From Pseudaeromonas sp038247115 (GTDB taxonomy: Bacteria; Pseudomonadota; Gammaproteobacteria; Enterobacterales; Aeromonadaceae), in NCBI GenBank assembly GCA_038247115.1, contig JBBRVG010000003.1:1-64000 (forward strand): DNA of 64,000 nucleotides, written 5' to 3'. The notes under the pieces are model-generated. The model worked only from the letters and a program-made list of their open reading frames with translations, was not told the DNA's origin and did no database searches. This document shows, piece by piece, positions 27,458-36,321 of this stretch (the first letter of the stretch is position 1; every line of letters begins with the position of its first letter). Made by a program: the position numbers and the translations under genes.

Positions 27458-27623
27458 GCACTAAGCATCCAGCTTGGCATGGGGATCCCGGAATCCGGCG
27501 CCATTTCCTGCCCTGCTGTTCGCTCCCGGCAAGCTGAGCTATGCTGTAGCCCCCGATGACACATCAGATATCCGATATCGGGTGCTCGTCCGATCACGTC
27601 CGTTGCTACAGAAGAGAATCCAG

Positions 27624-29927
27624 ATGCTATCCATTCCTCATATTCTAGCCACCGAGCTCAATGCCCGTCCCGAGCAGGTCGAAGCCGCCATCCGCCTGCT
27701 GGATGAAGGGTCTACTGTGCCTTTCATCGCCCGTTATCGCAAAGAGATCACTGGCGGACTCGACGACACCCAACTGCGAAATCTGGAGCAACGGCTCGGC
27801 TATCTGCGTGAACTCGAAGAGCGGCGGCAGGTCATCCTCCATTCTATCGACGAGCAGGGCAAATTGACGCCTGCGCTGCGAGCCGACATTATCGCCGCCG
27901 ACACCAAGACTCGGCTGGAAGATCTCTATCTGCCCTACAAACAAAAACGGCGCACCAAAGGCCAGATCGCCATTGAAGCGGGTCTGGAGCCACTGGCCGA
28001 GTTGCTGTTTACGGATCCGACTCGTCATCCAGAACAGGAAGCGCAAGTCTATGTGAACCCTGAGTTTCAGCTCCCCGATACCAAAGCTGCACTGGATGGC
28101 GCTCGCTATATCCTGATGGAGCGCTTTGCCGAGAACGCCACCCTGCTGGAAAAGCTGCGGAATTACCTGTGGCAGTACGGCCTGCTGCAATCCCGGCTAG
28201 TCGCGGGCAAGGCTCAGGAAGGTGCCAAGTTCAAAGACTATTTTGAACACCAGGAGCCGATTGCCAAGACCCCTTCCCACCGCACACTGGCCATGTTGCG
28301 CGGGCGCAACGAAGGGATCCTGGCCCTTGCCATCGGTGTCGAAAGCGAGTCTGCTGCCCACCCCTGTGAGGCCATGATAGCGAATCAGGTTGGTATTCAG
28401 GCCAAGGGGCGTCCGGCCGATGGCTGGCTCGCCAGCGTGGTCAGCTGGACCTGGAAGATCAAACTCGCCACCCAGATGGAAACCGAGTTGCTGGGGCGGC
28501 TACGAGAGCTGGCCGAAGCGGAAGCGATCCGCGTCTTTGCCAGCAACCTCAAGGATCTGCTGATGGCGGCCCCCGCCGGAATGAAAGCCACCATGGGCTT
28601 GGATCCGGGGATCCGGACCGGCGTCAAAGTCGCGGTGGTCGATGCCACCGGTAAGGTGGTAGCAACCGACACCGTTTACCCGTTTGAGCCAAAACTTCAG
28701 GTTGAACGGGCTATTCAGACCATCCATGCCTTGTGTCAGAAACATAATGTCGGACTCATCAGCATTGGCAATGGCACCGCGTCGCGAGAAACCGACAAGC
28801 TGGTAGCCCAGATGTTGAAGCAGTACCCCGAGTGTCAGGCACAAAAAGTAGTGGTCAGCGAAGCCGGTGCCTCTGTGTATTCCGCATCCGAGCTGGCGGC
28901 ACTGGAATTCCCAGATCTGGATGTCTCACTGCGCGGTGCCGTCTCGATCGCCCGCCGACTGCAGGATCCATTGGCCGAACTGGTCAAGATTGACCCCAAG
29001 AGTATTGGCGTCGGTCAATACCAACATGATGTCAGCCAGAGCCAATTAGCACGGAATCTGGATGCCGTGGTTGAAGATTGCGTTAACGCCGTCGGAGTCG
29101 ATGTCAATACCGCATCCGTGCCATTGCTGACGCGGGTTTCCGGCCTCAGCAAAAACCTGGCCCAGAATATTGTCAGCCATCGCGACGAACAGGGTGCATT
29201 CCGCAACCGTTCACAACTGCTGAAAGTCACTCGTCTTGGCCCCAAGGCGTTTGAACAGTGCGCCGGATTCCTGCGCATTCAGGGTGGAGACAATCCTCTC
29301 GATGCCTCATCGGTGCACCCGGAAGCCTATCCGGTGGTAGAGCGCATCCTGGCGCGCACCGGTAAAGCCGTGCATGAACTGATTGGTAACAGTCCGCTCC
29401 TCAAAGAGCTCAAACCCGCCGAGTTTACCGATCCGCAATTCGGGGTGCCGACCGTCAGCGATATCATTGGTGAACTGGATAAACCTGGCCGCGATCCGCG
29501 CCCCGAGTTCAAGACGGCCACCTTCCGGGAAGGAGTGGAAACCATCCGCGACCTGCAACCCGAGATGGTGCTGGAAGGTACCGTCACCAACGTCACCAAC
29601 TTCGGTGCCTTTGTCGATATCGGCGTGCATCAGGATGGGCTAGTCCATATCTCGGCGCTGACCGACCGCTTCATCAAGGATCCCCGCGAGGTCGTCAAAG
29701 CGGGCGATATAGTGCGCGTGAAGGTGCTGGAAGTGGATGTAGAGCGCAAGCGCATTGCCCTGACGATGCGTCTGCAGGATCCGGCCCCCAAAGCGACTGC
29801 CAATCGGGAGACTCGTGCACCCGCCTCCGCCAGCCCAACTCCCCGCCGCGAGGAACGCGCCTCCCGACAGGAAACACCCAGCAATAACGCATTTGCCGAT
29901 GCCTTCGCCAAAGCGAAACGCAAGTAA
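27624..29927 (+). CDS. yhgF: Tex-family RNA-binding transcription accessory protein (YhgF)
   Basis: Tex/YhgF nucleic-acid-binding protein, 767 aa. An N-terminal helical region opens with LDEGSTVPFIARYRKE, the YqgF-like RNase H fold has GLDPGIRTGVKVAVVD, helix-hairpin-helix motifs follow (SKNLAQNIVSHRDEQGAF), and a C-terminal S1 domain (EGTVTNVTNFGAFVDIGVHQ) ends in a basic, Ser/Pro-rich tail. I start at the ATG at 27624 because MLSIPHILATELN matches the family; the longer frame to 27474 is upstream DNA. Confidence 0.95.
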   Translation: MLSIPHILATELNARPEQVEAAIRLLDEGSTVPFIARYRKEITGGLDDTQLRNLEQRLGYLRELEERRQVILHSIDEQGKLTPALRADIIAADTKTRLEDLYLPYKQKRRTKGQIAIEAGLEPLAELLFTDPTRHPEQEAQVYVNPEFQLPDTKAALDGARYILMERFAENATLLEKLRNYLWQYGLLQSRLVAGKAQEGAKFKDYFEHQEPIAKTPSHRTLAMLRGRNEGILALAIGVESESAAHPCEAMIANQVGIQAKGRPADGWLASVVSWTWKIKLATQMETELLGRLRELAEAEAIRVFASNLKDLLMAAPAGMKATMGLDPGIRTGVKVAVVDATGKVVATDTVYPFEPKLQVERAIQTIHALCQKHNVGLISIGNGTASRETDKLVAQMLKQYPECQAQKVVVSEAGASVYSASELAALEFPDLDVSLRGAVSIARRLQDPLAELVKIDPKSIGVGQYQHDVSQSQLARNLDAVVEDCVNAVGVDVNTASVPLLTRVSGLSKNLAQNIVSHRDEQGAFRNRSQLLKVTRLGPKAFEQCAGFLRIQGGDNPLDASSVHPEAYPVVERILARTGKAVHELIGNSPLLKELKPAEFTDPQFGVPTVSDIIGELDKPGRDPRPEFKTATFREGVETIRDLQPEMVLEGTVTNVTNFGAFVDIGVHQDGLVHISALTDRFIKDPREVVKAGDIVRVKVLEVDVERKRIALTMRLQDPAPKATANRETRAPASASPTPRREERASRQETPSNNAFADAFAKAKRK

Positions 29928-29937
29928 GCAGGAAGAC

Positions 29938-29963
29938 GAACGGGGAGCCAAGGCTCCCCGTTC
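29938..29963. terminator. Hairpin after yhgF
   Basis: Twelve-base-pair perfect stem GAACGGGGAGCC-AA-GGCTCCCCGTTC with only a weak T-run (GCATTT). It sits between convergent yhgF and the metalloprotease-like gene. Confidence 0.65.
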
Positions 29964-30027
29964 GCATTTGAAAATGTTCGTCAAAGGTTTTCAGGGGTTG
30001 CCGGAAATCGCCGGAAGAGCCAGTCAA

Positions 30028-30900
30028 TCAGGCATAGCGGCTGAGTTGGGATTCAGGCTCTGGTTGCCACGCCAATTCATAGCGGCGAGAGATAACCTGC
30101 CCTCTTTGGGTCATCAAATCGGTCAGGGACTCCTGAACATAACTCCGGCTACGACTCACCACTGGCGACGATTCCACATTTGTCGATGCGGTACTGTCGC
30201 CATCTTGAGTCTTAGGGGCACTAGCGCTCGCACCTTGACTTTGCAGTTCTGCGCGCGCTGCCATGGCCATCTGCGCGGCCTTGGCCGCGACCGCATGATC
30301 CTGCCCGGAAGGGTCGACAGGGGCCAGAGCAGCAGCTTGAACCTGCTGCATCTTGCGAATCGTTGCTGCCGGATTTGCTTCTGCAGAGATATCGATCTGC
30401 ACCTCGCCACCGGTAGCATAACGGCCACCATCGGGACCCGACTGCATGGTAAAGCTGGGAGCCGAGGCATACTGCCCGCCGACCGCCTGGTGGGCCTGCT
30501 CATGAGCCCGGACTTCGCGATCACGTTGTTTCAGCGAATCAACAATCAACTGTTCCGCTTGCTGTTGACGTTTGGTTTGCTCATCCCCGGAACTGGAGCG
30601 TCCACCGGATTGATCTCTCCCCTGACCCTGCTGCCGGCCCTGTTGTTCATCATTGACCGCCGCAACATATTGCTGTGAGGTCGAGGCTCGGCTAGCAGTC
30701 TCCGATTGATAAGCGACGGGACGGCTCTCGTTATTCCGCGCTCTGTCTTTTTCACTGCCGACTTGAGATTCTTTCGCATAGGCATCCCCACGCTGAGCTG
30801 CGGGGATCAGCTCGCGTTGCTGGCTGTCACGGCGCGCTGCTTCAACAGCCGGTTGCAATGCCAGAGGCACAAGATTGGGATAGCTGGGTGCTATATTCAT
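30028..30900 (-). CDS. Putative metalloprotease, SprA/CJM1_0395-type family
   Basis: A 290-aa protein of unknown function. Residues 1-115 are low in complexity and rich in Gln, Ser, Arg and Asp (QQGRQQGQGRDQSGG). The conserved core starts at LIVDSLKQRDREVRAHEQAH and includes an HExxH (HEQAH) zincin-type motif, then GPDGGRYATGGEVQIDIS and NPAATIRKM. These blocks match what I recall of the SprA-related family annotated as putative metalloproteases. There is no signal peptide, and a third zinc ligand cannot be assigned by eye. It lies downstream of bioH and a rod-like mini-protein in the same orientation. Activity is unproven. Confidence 0.7.
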   Translation of the reverse strand: MNIAPSYPNLVPLALQPAVEAARRDSQQRELIPAAQRGDAYAKESQVGSEKDRARNNESRPVAYQSETASRASTSQQYVAAVNDEQQGRQQGQGRDQSGGRSSSGDEQTKRQQQAEQLIVDSLKQRDREVRAHEQAHQAVGGQYASAPSFTMQSGPDGGRYATGGEVQIDISAEANPAATIRKMQQVQAAALAPVDPSGQDHAVAAKAAQMAMAARAELQSQGASASAPKTQDGDSTASTNVESSPVVSRSRSYVQESLTDLMTQRGQVISRRYELAWQPEPESQLSRYA

Positions 30901-30967
30901 CTCACACTCGATTCATCTCAAAGTCGATTCTAGATCCCTGCGGGTTCGTGTCCCGATTTCCGTACCA

Positions 30968-31198
30968 TCACACCCGAACGTCGAGCAGGGTGCCCATCAT
31001 TTCATCGGCAGCCTTGACCACCTTGACGGATGCCTGACCACCCTGTTCGGCAACCATCAAATTCACCAGTTCGGTGGTCGGGTTGACGGTTTCGGGTTTC
31101 GTTGCCAGCTGTGCCAGCTTGGAACTACTTTCATCCACCTGCTGAGTCGCCCGCTGCAGCCCGGTATAGCCTGCATTGAGTGCACTGTTGATTTGCAT
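30968..31198 (-). CDS. Small flagellar-rod-like protein (D0 helices only)
   Basis: A 76-aa protein starting at the ATG at 31198 with GGAGG 6 bp upstream. The N-terminal half (MQINSALNAGYTGLQRATQQ) resembles the N-terminal helix of flagellar rod and hook proteins. The C-terminal half (TELVNLMVAEQGGQASVKVV, then ADEMMGTLLDV) resembles their C-terminal D0 helix. No central domain lies between them. No flagellar gene is nearby. It begins 28 bp after bioH and ends 67 bp before the putative metalloprotease, so the three may be co-transcribed. Confidence 0.7.
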   Translation of the reverse strand: MQINSALNAGYTGLQRATQQVDESSSKLAQLATKPETVNPTTELVNLMVAEQGGQASVKVVKAADEMMGTLLDVRV

Positions 31199-31226
31199 GT
31201 CCGCCTCCAGATACCACAACCACTGT

Positions 31227-32039
31227 CTAATTATTGGTCAAAACGGCGACGGAAGAAAGCTCATTCCTCGGTTGTGCAGTAATGAATTCGCTGACCACAG
31301 CCACGAACTCATTACTTTCGGTAATAAAGGGGGCATGAGCAGAGGCCTGAAAGAGATGGTACTGTCCGGCAGGAGTCGACTGCGGCCAAACCGTCTGCAC
31401 GGCGGCCGGAACCAGAGCATCGAGCCGCCCCAATAGATGCAGGGCAGGTCGCGACATCATAGAGAGCTCAGCCCGGAGATCCAGCTCTTGCAACAGGCTC
31501 AAGCCCATGCGCAACGCCTGGGGATGAGGCGTAGGGCGAGATTGCAACCGCTCGCGTAAAGTTCGAACATCATCGCGAGCCGAAGAACTGCCCAGCGCCT
31601 GAATCGCCAGAAAGCGTTCAATGGTTTTTTGTGTATCGGCTTGCAACTGAGCCGAGAAGCTGGTCAGCACCTCTGGCTTTACGCCCGGCCACTCCGGTTC
31701 TGCGACAAAACGGGGCGAACTGGCAACCGTGATCAGACTCTGCACCCGTTCCGGATACAAAGATGCTAACCGGATTGCCAACATGCCTCCCAAGGACCAA
31801 CCCAGTAGATGGCATCGCTCAGGTAGCGCTTTCACTAACAAATCCAGCCAGCCTGCTAGATGCGGATCCTGGATACCCAGATCAACGCTATAACCAAAGC
31901 CCGGCAAGTCGATGATATGCAGTCTAAATTGCTTCGAAAGCTCTGTTTTGATGCCATCGAATACCGCACCATTCATGCCCCAGCCATGTAAGAGCACCAA
32001 ATCGGGCCCGGTTCCCAATCGTTCGACATAAAGCGTCAT
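31227..32039 (-). CDS. bioH: Pimeloyl-ACP methyl ester carboxylesterase BioH
   Basis: Alpha/beta hydrolase, 270 aa, that removes the methyl group from pimeloyl-ACP methyl ester in biotin synthesis. The nucleophile elbow is GWSLGG with Ser82 at the E. coli position. The acid is the Asp of GRLDALVP near 206, the base is the His of SAHAPF near 235, and the oxyanion-hole motif is LLHGWGMN. In E. coli bioH sits next to gntX (comF); here amtB separates the two. Confidence 0.93.
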   Translation of the reverse strand: MTLYVERLGTGPDLVLLHGWGMNGAVFDGIKTELSKQFRLHIIDLPGFGYSVDLGIQDPHLAGWLDLLVKALPERCHLLGWSLGGMLAIRLASLYPERVQSLITVASSPRFVAEPEWPGVKPEVLTSFSAQLQADTQKTIERFLAIQALGSSSARDDVRTLRERLQSRPTPHPQALRMGLSLLQELDLRAELSMMSRPALHLLGRLDALVPAAVQTVWPQSTPAGQYHLFQASAHAPFITESNEFVAVVSEFITAQPRNELSSVAVLTNN

Positions 32040-32095
32040 TTCTTTTTTCTCTTTCCTGAACTGTAGACAAGCAATGAGTTTTTACATTTTGGCAA

Positions 32096-32156
32096 CGCAC
32101 CAGTGTGATGCACCAAAACCAAGCAACACTGTGTAATAATGCATCACGGCGGAGCG
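32096..32156 (+). promoter_or_regulatory. NtrC enhancer sites for amtB
   Basis: CGCACCA-GTG-TGATGCA (32096-32112) matches the NtrC consensus TGCACCA-N3-TGGTGCA at 12 of 14 positions. A weaker copy, TGCATCA-CGG-CGGAGCG (32140-32156), matches 10 of 14. Their centres lie near -151 and -107 relative to the sigma-54 promoter start, similar to glnA enhancer positions. Confidence 0.72.
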
Positions 32157-32227
32157 GGGCTAACATGAATAGTGACAAAAAATCAGTTATCCGAGCTATT
32201 TACAGCACCATTTCGCGGTTTTTCAGG

Positions 32228-32243
32228 TTGGCACGTTTCCTGC
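32228..32243 (+). promoter_or_regulatory. Sigma-54 promoter of amtB
   Basis: TTGGCACG-TTTC-CTGC fits the -24/-12 consensus (YTGGCACG-N4-TTGC), with GG and GC 12 bp apart. Expected transcription start is near 32255, about 90 bp before amtB. Confidence 0.85.
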
Positions 32244-32344
32244 GATAGATGCTTCAGGTTCGCGACATCCTGTCCAGCCACCGAGTTCAACAGAGTTTAT
32301 CTGTACGAATACCAGGACACGATTCTTTCAGGGAGATACCTACA

Positions 32345-33805
32345 ATGAAACGCTTATTTGCAATTCTGGCATTGGTAGGGGCCTTTGGCTTCACCAGTCC
32401 GGCATGGAGCGATGAAACCGCCCCGACAACCGAGGTTGCAACTGAAGTCGCTGCAGCGCCAGCCGCTGAAGCAGCTCCTGCTGCGCCTGTGATTACCGTT
32501 AACAAAGGTGATAATGCCTGGTTGATGGTGTCCGCGGCTTTCGTCATTCTGATGTCAGTTCCAGGTTTGGCACTGTTTTACGGTGGCTTGGTACGCACCA
32601 AAAACATGCTGTCTGTGCTGATGCAGGTATTCGCGGTCTTCGGACTGGCGACTATTCTGTGGGTCAGTTATGGCTACAGTATCGCCTTCACGGAGGGAAA
32701 TGCCTTCTTCGGCAATTTCTCGAAGATATTCCTCAATGGCGTAACGCCTGACTCGATTGCGGCAACCTTCTCCAAGGGTGCTGGCGTCTCCGAGTTGATT
32801 TATGTGGTGTTCCAGGGGGCTTTTGCCGCCATCACCTGTTGTCTGATCCTGGGCGCGTTCGCCGAGCGGATCCGCTTCTCTGCGGTGCTGATCTTCATGG
32901 TGCTGTGGTTCAGCTTCTCCTATCTGCCTATGGCGCACATGGTGTGGTACTGGGCCGGTCCAGACGCCTATACCAGTGCTGAAGCTGCCGCTGCTGCGGG
33001 TAGCACTGCCGGCTGGTTGTTCCAAAAAGGAGCACTGGATTTCGCAGGTGGTACTGTGGTGCATATCAATGCGGCTATTGCTGGCCTCGCTGGTGCCTAC
33101 TTTGTTGGCAAACGTGTCGGTTTTGGTCGCGAGTCCATGGCGCCGCACAGCTTGACTATGTCCATGATCGGTGCCTGTTTGCTGTGGGTGGGTTGGTTCG
33201 GCTTCAATGCTGGCTCCTCATTAGAAGCCAATGGTATCGCCGGTCTGGCACTGGTCAACACCTGGGTGGCAACGGCAATGGCAACCTTTACCTGGCTGCT
33301 GGCTGAATGGGGTCTGAAGGGCAAGCCATCGTTACTGGGCGCGATTTCTGGTGCGGTTGCGGGTCTGGTTGCTATCACTCCGGCATGTGGCTTCGTCGGT
33401 GTCCCTGGCGCCATGGTGATTGGTGGTGTCGCAGGTGTCATCTGCCTGTGGGGCGTGCATGGCCTGAAGCGCTTGCTGAATGTCGATGACTCTTTGGATG
33501 TCTTCGGTGTGCACGGTGTGGGCGGTATCATTGGTGCTCTGCTGACGGGTGTCTTCGCTTCGCCAGACCTGGGTGGTACCGGGGTGTGGGATTACGTGGC
33601 TAATGCCGTGGCTCCTGACTACTCGATTGCTGCGCAAGTTAAAATCCAGGCGATTGGTGTCGTCACTACCATCATCTGGTCTGGCGTGGTCTCTGTGGTT
33701 GCCTTCTTCATCGTCGACAAGCTGGTAGGTCTGCGTGTACCGGTGGAAGCCGAACGTGAAGGTCTGGATCTGACATCTCATGGCGAGCGTGCTTACAACT
33801 ACTAA
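32345..33805 (+). CDS. amtB: Ammonium transporter AmtB
   Basis: Trimeric inner-membrane ammonia channel, 486 aa. An N-terminal signal peptide (MKRLFAILALVGAFGFTSPA) is followed by an Ala/Glu-rich linker (about residues 23-50) absent from E. coli AmtB, then 11 membrane helices. The twin pore histidines are in DFAGGTVVHINAAI and DVFGVHGVGG; the C-terminal PII-binding tail ends EREGLDLTSHGERAYNY. AGGGAG at about 32330 supports the ATG at 32345. Regulation by NtrC and sigma-54 is strongly suggested. No glnK gene adjoins it, although glnK-amtB is the usual pair. The gene lies between bioH and comF. Confidence 0.95.
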   Translation: MKRLFAILALVGAFGFTSPAWSDETAPTTEVATEVAAAPAAEAAPAAPVITVNKGDNAWLMVSAAFVILMSVPGLALFYGGLVRTKNMLSVLMQVFAVFGLATILWVSYGYSIAFTEGNAFFGNFSKIFLNGVTPDSIAATFSKGAGVSELIYVVFQGAFAAITCCLILGAFAERIRFSAVLIFMVLWFSFSYLPMAHMVWYWAGPDAYTSAEAAAAAGSTAGWLFQKGALDFAGGTVVHINAAIAGLAGAYFVGKRVGFGRESMAPHSLTMSMIGACLLWVGWFGFNAGSSLEANGIAGLALVNTWVATAMATFTWLLAEWGLKGKPSLLGAISGAVAGLVAITPACGFVGVPGAMVIGGVAGVICLWGVHGLKRLLNVDDSLDVFGVHGVGGIIGALLTGVFASPDLGGTGVWDYVANAVAPDYSIAAQVKIQAIGVVTTIIWSGVVSVVAFFIVDKLVGLRVPVEAEREGLDLTSHGERAYNY

Positions 33806-33824
33806 GCTCAGCTGGCAGAACAAC

Positions 33825-33848
33825 AAGGGCGCCCTCGGGCGCCCTTTT
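33825..33848 (+). terminator. amtB terminator
   Basis: Nine-base-pair stem AAGGGCGCC-CTCG-GGCGCCCTT followed by further T. Confidence 0.85.
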
Positions 33849-33890
33849 CATCATCTACACTGCCTTAACTCCCGCTAGCCAGGCCCCGCG

Positions 33891-34613
33891 ATGCACCCGC
33901 TGATCCAACAACTGCTGCAACGGATCCAATCATCCAGCACTCACCCCCTGCTGCTGGGAGACTGTCTACTATGTCGGCAACCTGCCCAATCCCACCCCCT
34001 GCTGTGTGATGAGTGTCAGGCTGAATTACCACGCATTCTGCATGCCTGCCCTTGCTGTGCCTTTCCACTTACCGAACCGGACATTCGCTGCGGCGCCTGC
34101 TTGCAGCAACCTCCCGGCTGGGATCGGCTGCGCGTTCTGGCCGACTATGAAACACCTTACCGCCAGTTGATCCATCGCCTGAAATACCAACACCATCCCG
34201 AGTGTGCTGCGCTGTTGGCTCGCTTGTTCAGCGCCAGTCTCGATCTGGATGAACCACCGGAGGTGTTGTTGCCGGTGCCGTTGCACTGGTGGCGGCAATG
34301 GCGCCGGGGTTATAACCAGGCAGCAGAACTGGCTCATGCCATCGGTCGGCTCCAACACATTCCCGTGGATAGCCACTGCTTGCAGCGCAGCCGTGCTACG
34401 CCGGCTCAGGCGAGACTGAACAAGCAGCAACGACAAAAAAATCTGCGCGAGGCATTTACTCTGCACCCTATCCCGTATCGTCATGTCGCTGTGGTCGATG
34501 ACGTAGTCACCACAGGCGCCACTGCCGAACAGCTCACACTCCGGCTCAGGGCTGCTGGCGTGGAGCGCGTCGAGATTTGGGCTATTTGCCGTACCCTTCA
34601 ACATCGATCTTGA
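33891..34613 (+). CDS. comF: ComF/GntX family phosphoribosyltransferase-like protein
   Basis: A 240-aa ComF-family protein (GntX in E. coli). Two N-terminal zinc-ribbon-like cysteine pairs (GDCLLC, LCDEC, then CPCC and RCGAC) precede a phosphoribosyltransferase fold. Its PRPP loop is VAVVDDVVTTGAT and RRGYNQA is conserved. ComF proteins serve DNA uptake in naturally competent bacteria; in E. coli gntX supports growth on DNA. It lies 68 bp upstream of nfuA in the usual gntX-nfuA order. Confidence 0.92.
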   Translation: MHPLIQQLLQRIQSSSTHPLLLGDCLLCRQPAQSHPLLCDECQAELPRILHACPCCAFPLTEPDIRCGACLQQPPGWDRLRVLADYETPYRQLIHRLKYQHHPECAALLARLFSASLDLDEPPEVLLPVPLHWWRQWRRGYNQAAELAHAIGRLQHIPVDSHCLQRSRATPAQARLNKQQRQKNLREAFTLHPIPYRHVAVVDDVVTTGATAEQLTLRLRAAGVERVEIWAICRTLQHRS

Positions 34614-34681
34614 GGCTAGGCGAGCTCAAACAAGCAGAGTATGATAATTCCGAGCTATTTAGTCAGGATTAGAGGACTGCC

Positions 34682-35260
34682 ATGATCAGCATTTCCGACG
34701 CCGCTCAGGCCCATTTCCGCAAACTGCTGGAAAAGCAGCCTGATGGCACCAATATTCGCGTTTTTGTGATGAATGCCGGCACGCCGAATGCCGAGTGCGG
34801 TGTTTCATACTGTCCACCCGATGCCGTTGAACCCGAAGACTTGGTTCTGCCTTTTAGTGGTTTCGGCGCGCTAGTCGATGCCCAGAGCGCTCCATTTCTG
34901 GAAGAGGCCACCATAGATTTTGTTTCCGATCAGATGGGCTCCCAACTCACGCTCAAGGCACCGAATGCCAAGATGCGTAAGGTTGACGCCGATGCCCCCT
35001 TGATCGAGCGGATCGAATACGTCATTCACACCCAGGTCAATCCGTCACTGGCTGGACACGGTGGTAAGGTGACACTGCTTGAAATTACCGACGATGGCTA
35101 TGCCATCCTGCAATTTGGTGGTGGTTGCAATGGCTGCTCCATGATCGATGTCACTCTCAAAGAGGGTATCGAGAAACAGTTTCTGGATCTGTTCCCCGGT
35201 GAAATTACCGGCGTCCGCGATGCCACCGAACACAATCGAGGCGAACACTCTTTTTACTGA
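34682..35260 (+). CDS. nfuA: Fe-S biogenesis protein NfuA
   Basis: Fe-S cluster carrier, 192 aa. A degenerate A-type scaffold domain (about 1-95) is joined to a C-terminal Nfu domain with the cluster-binding CxxC in GGGCNGCSM. The protein ends in the typical ATEHNRGEHSFY. It delivers 4Fe-4S clusters to apo-proteins under stress or iron limitation. It follows comF, and its terminator is shared with convergent gpsA. Confidence 0.96.
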   Translation: MISISDAAQAHFRKLLEKQPDGTNIRVFVMNAGTPNAECGVSYCPPDAVEPEDLVLPFSGFGALVDAQSAPFLEEATIDFVSDQMGSQLTLKAPNAKMRKVDADAPLIERIEYVIHTQVNPSLAGHGGKVTLLEITDDGYAILQFGGGCNGCSMIDVTLKEGIEKQFLDLFPGEITGVRDATEHNRGEHSFY

Positions 35261-35285
35261 GTCGCCGCCTCTTGGGTCGGATAAA

Positions 35286-35312
35286 ACAAAGCCCCGTTCA
35301 TCGGGGCTTTGT
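35286..35312. terminator. Bidirectional terminator, nfuA / gpsA
   Basis: Perfect 11-bp stem ACAAAGCCCCG / CGGGGCTTTGT with a five-base loop, located between convergent genes. Confidence 0.8.
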
Positions 35313-36317
35313 CTATTCGTCTTTCTTGTCGCGGCTGAGTAACGCCAACGCCGCCTCTCTCGGCGGTTTGTTCTGATAGAGGATGGCAAAGATCTGTTCG
35401 CAGATGGGCATCTCTATGCCCTGCCGCGCCGCCAGGATATGGACCTCGCGTGTATTGCGATACCCTTCCACTACCTGTCCGATCTCCTCCATGGCTTGTT
35501 CTATGCTCTTACCCGCCCCCAGAGCCAAACCAAAACGACGATTGCGCGATTGGTTGTCGGTGCAGGTGAGGACCAGATCCCCGAGCCCGGCCATACCCAT
35601 AAAGGTTTTGGCATCCGCACCCAGAGCAACTCCCAAACGCTGCAACTCCACCAAACCTCGCGTAATCAGAGCCGTGCGAGCATTGGCACCAAACCCCAGA
35701 CCATCGGAGAGTCCGGCGCCGATAGCAATCACGTTCTTCACCGCACCGCCCAGTTGCAAACCGATAAAGTCCGGATTGGTATACACCCGAAACGACTTAC
35801 CACAATGCATCAGGTCGGACAGTTCGTCGGCAAAGGCATCGTCAGTCGCCGCCACCGAAATCGCCGTTGGCAAACCAGCCGCCAGTTCCCGGGCAAATGT
35901 TGGCCCGGAAATCACGGCCAGGGGAATGGTATCGCCTAATGCTTCGCGTGCGACATCGCCTAACAGACGGCCACTATCCGGCTCCAGCCCCTTAGTTGCC
36001 CAGGCAATACGCGCATCGGCAGCCAGATAGGGTTTGGCCTGACGCAACACATGGCCAAACACATGGCTAGGAACCACCACCAGCAACGTCTTGCTCGCCT
36101 GCACGGCATAGGCCAGGTCAGAAGTCAGCTCGAGTGTCGGCGGAAAAGGGACATCGGGTAAAAAGAGTTCATTGCAACGGGCCGCATCAAGCATGGCAAC
36201 ATGCTCGGGCTCATGGCCCCAGAGCAGGATCCGCAGCCCTTTACGCGCCAAAGAAATGGCAAGGGCGGTGCCATAAGACCCCGCCCCCAGGACAGATACC
36301 ACAACATCCTGTGCCAT
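35313..36317 (-). CDS. gpsA: Glycerol-3-phosphate dehydrogenase (NAD(P)+)
   Basis: Reduces dihydroxyacetone phosphate to sn-glycerol 3-phosphate for phospholipid synthesis, 334 aa. The NAD(P) fold opens with VSVLGAGSYGTALA (GxGxxG), and WATKGLEPDSG, SGPTFARE and GGAVKNVIAIGAG (catalytic Lys) are present. The start at 36317 lies 4 bp after the secB stop and aligns with E. coli GpsA; an upstream in-frame ATG at 36389 is inside secB. secB-gpsA is the conserved order. Confidence 0.97.
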   Translation of the reverse strand: MAQDVVVSVLGAGSYGTALAISLARKGLRILLWGHEPEHVAMLDAARCNELFLPDVPFPPTLELTSDLAYAVQASKTLLVVVPSHVFGHVLRQAKPYLAADARIAWATKGLEPDSGRLLGDVAREALGDTIPLAVISGPTFARELAAGLPTAISVAATDDAFADELSDLMHCGKSFRVYTNPDFIGLQLGGAVKNVIAIGAGLSDGLGFGANARTALITRGLVELQRLGVALGADAKTFMGMAGLGDLVLTCTDNQSRNRRFGLALGAGKSIEQAMEEIGQVVEGYRNTREVHILAARQGIEMPICEQIFAILYQNKPPREAALALLSRDKKDE

Positions 36318-36321
36318 ATGC

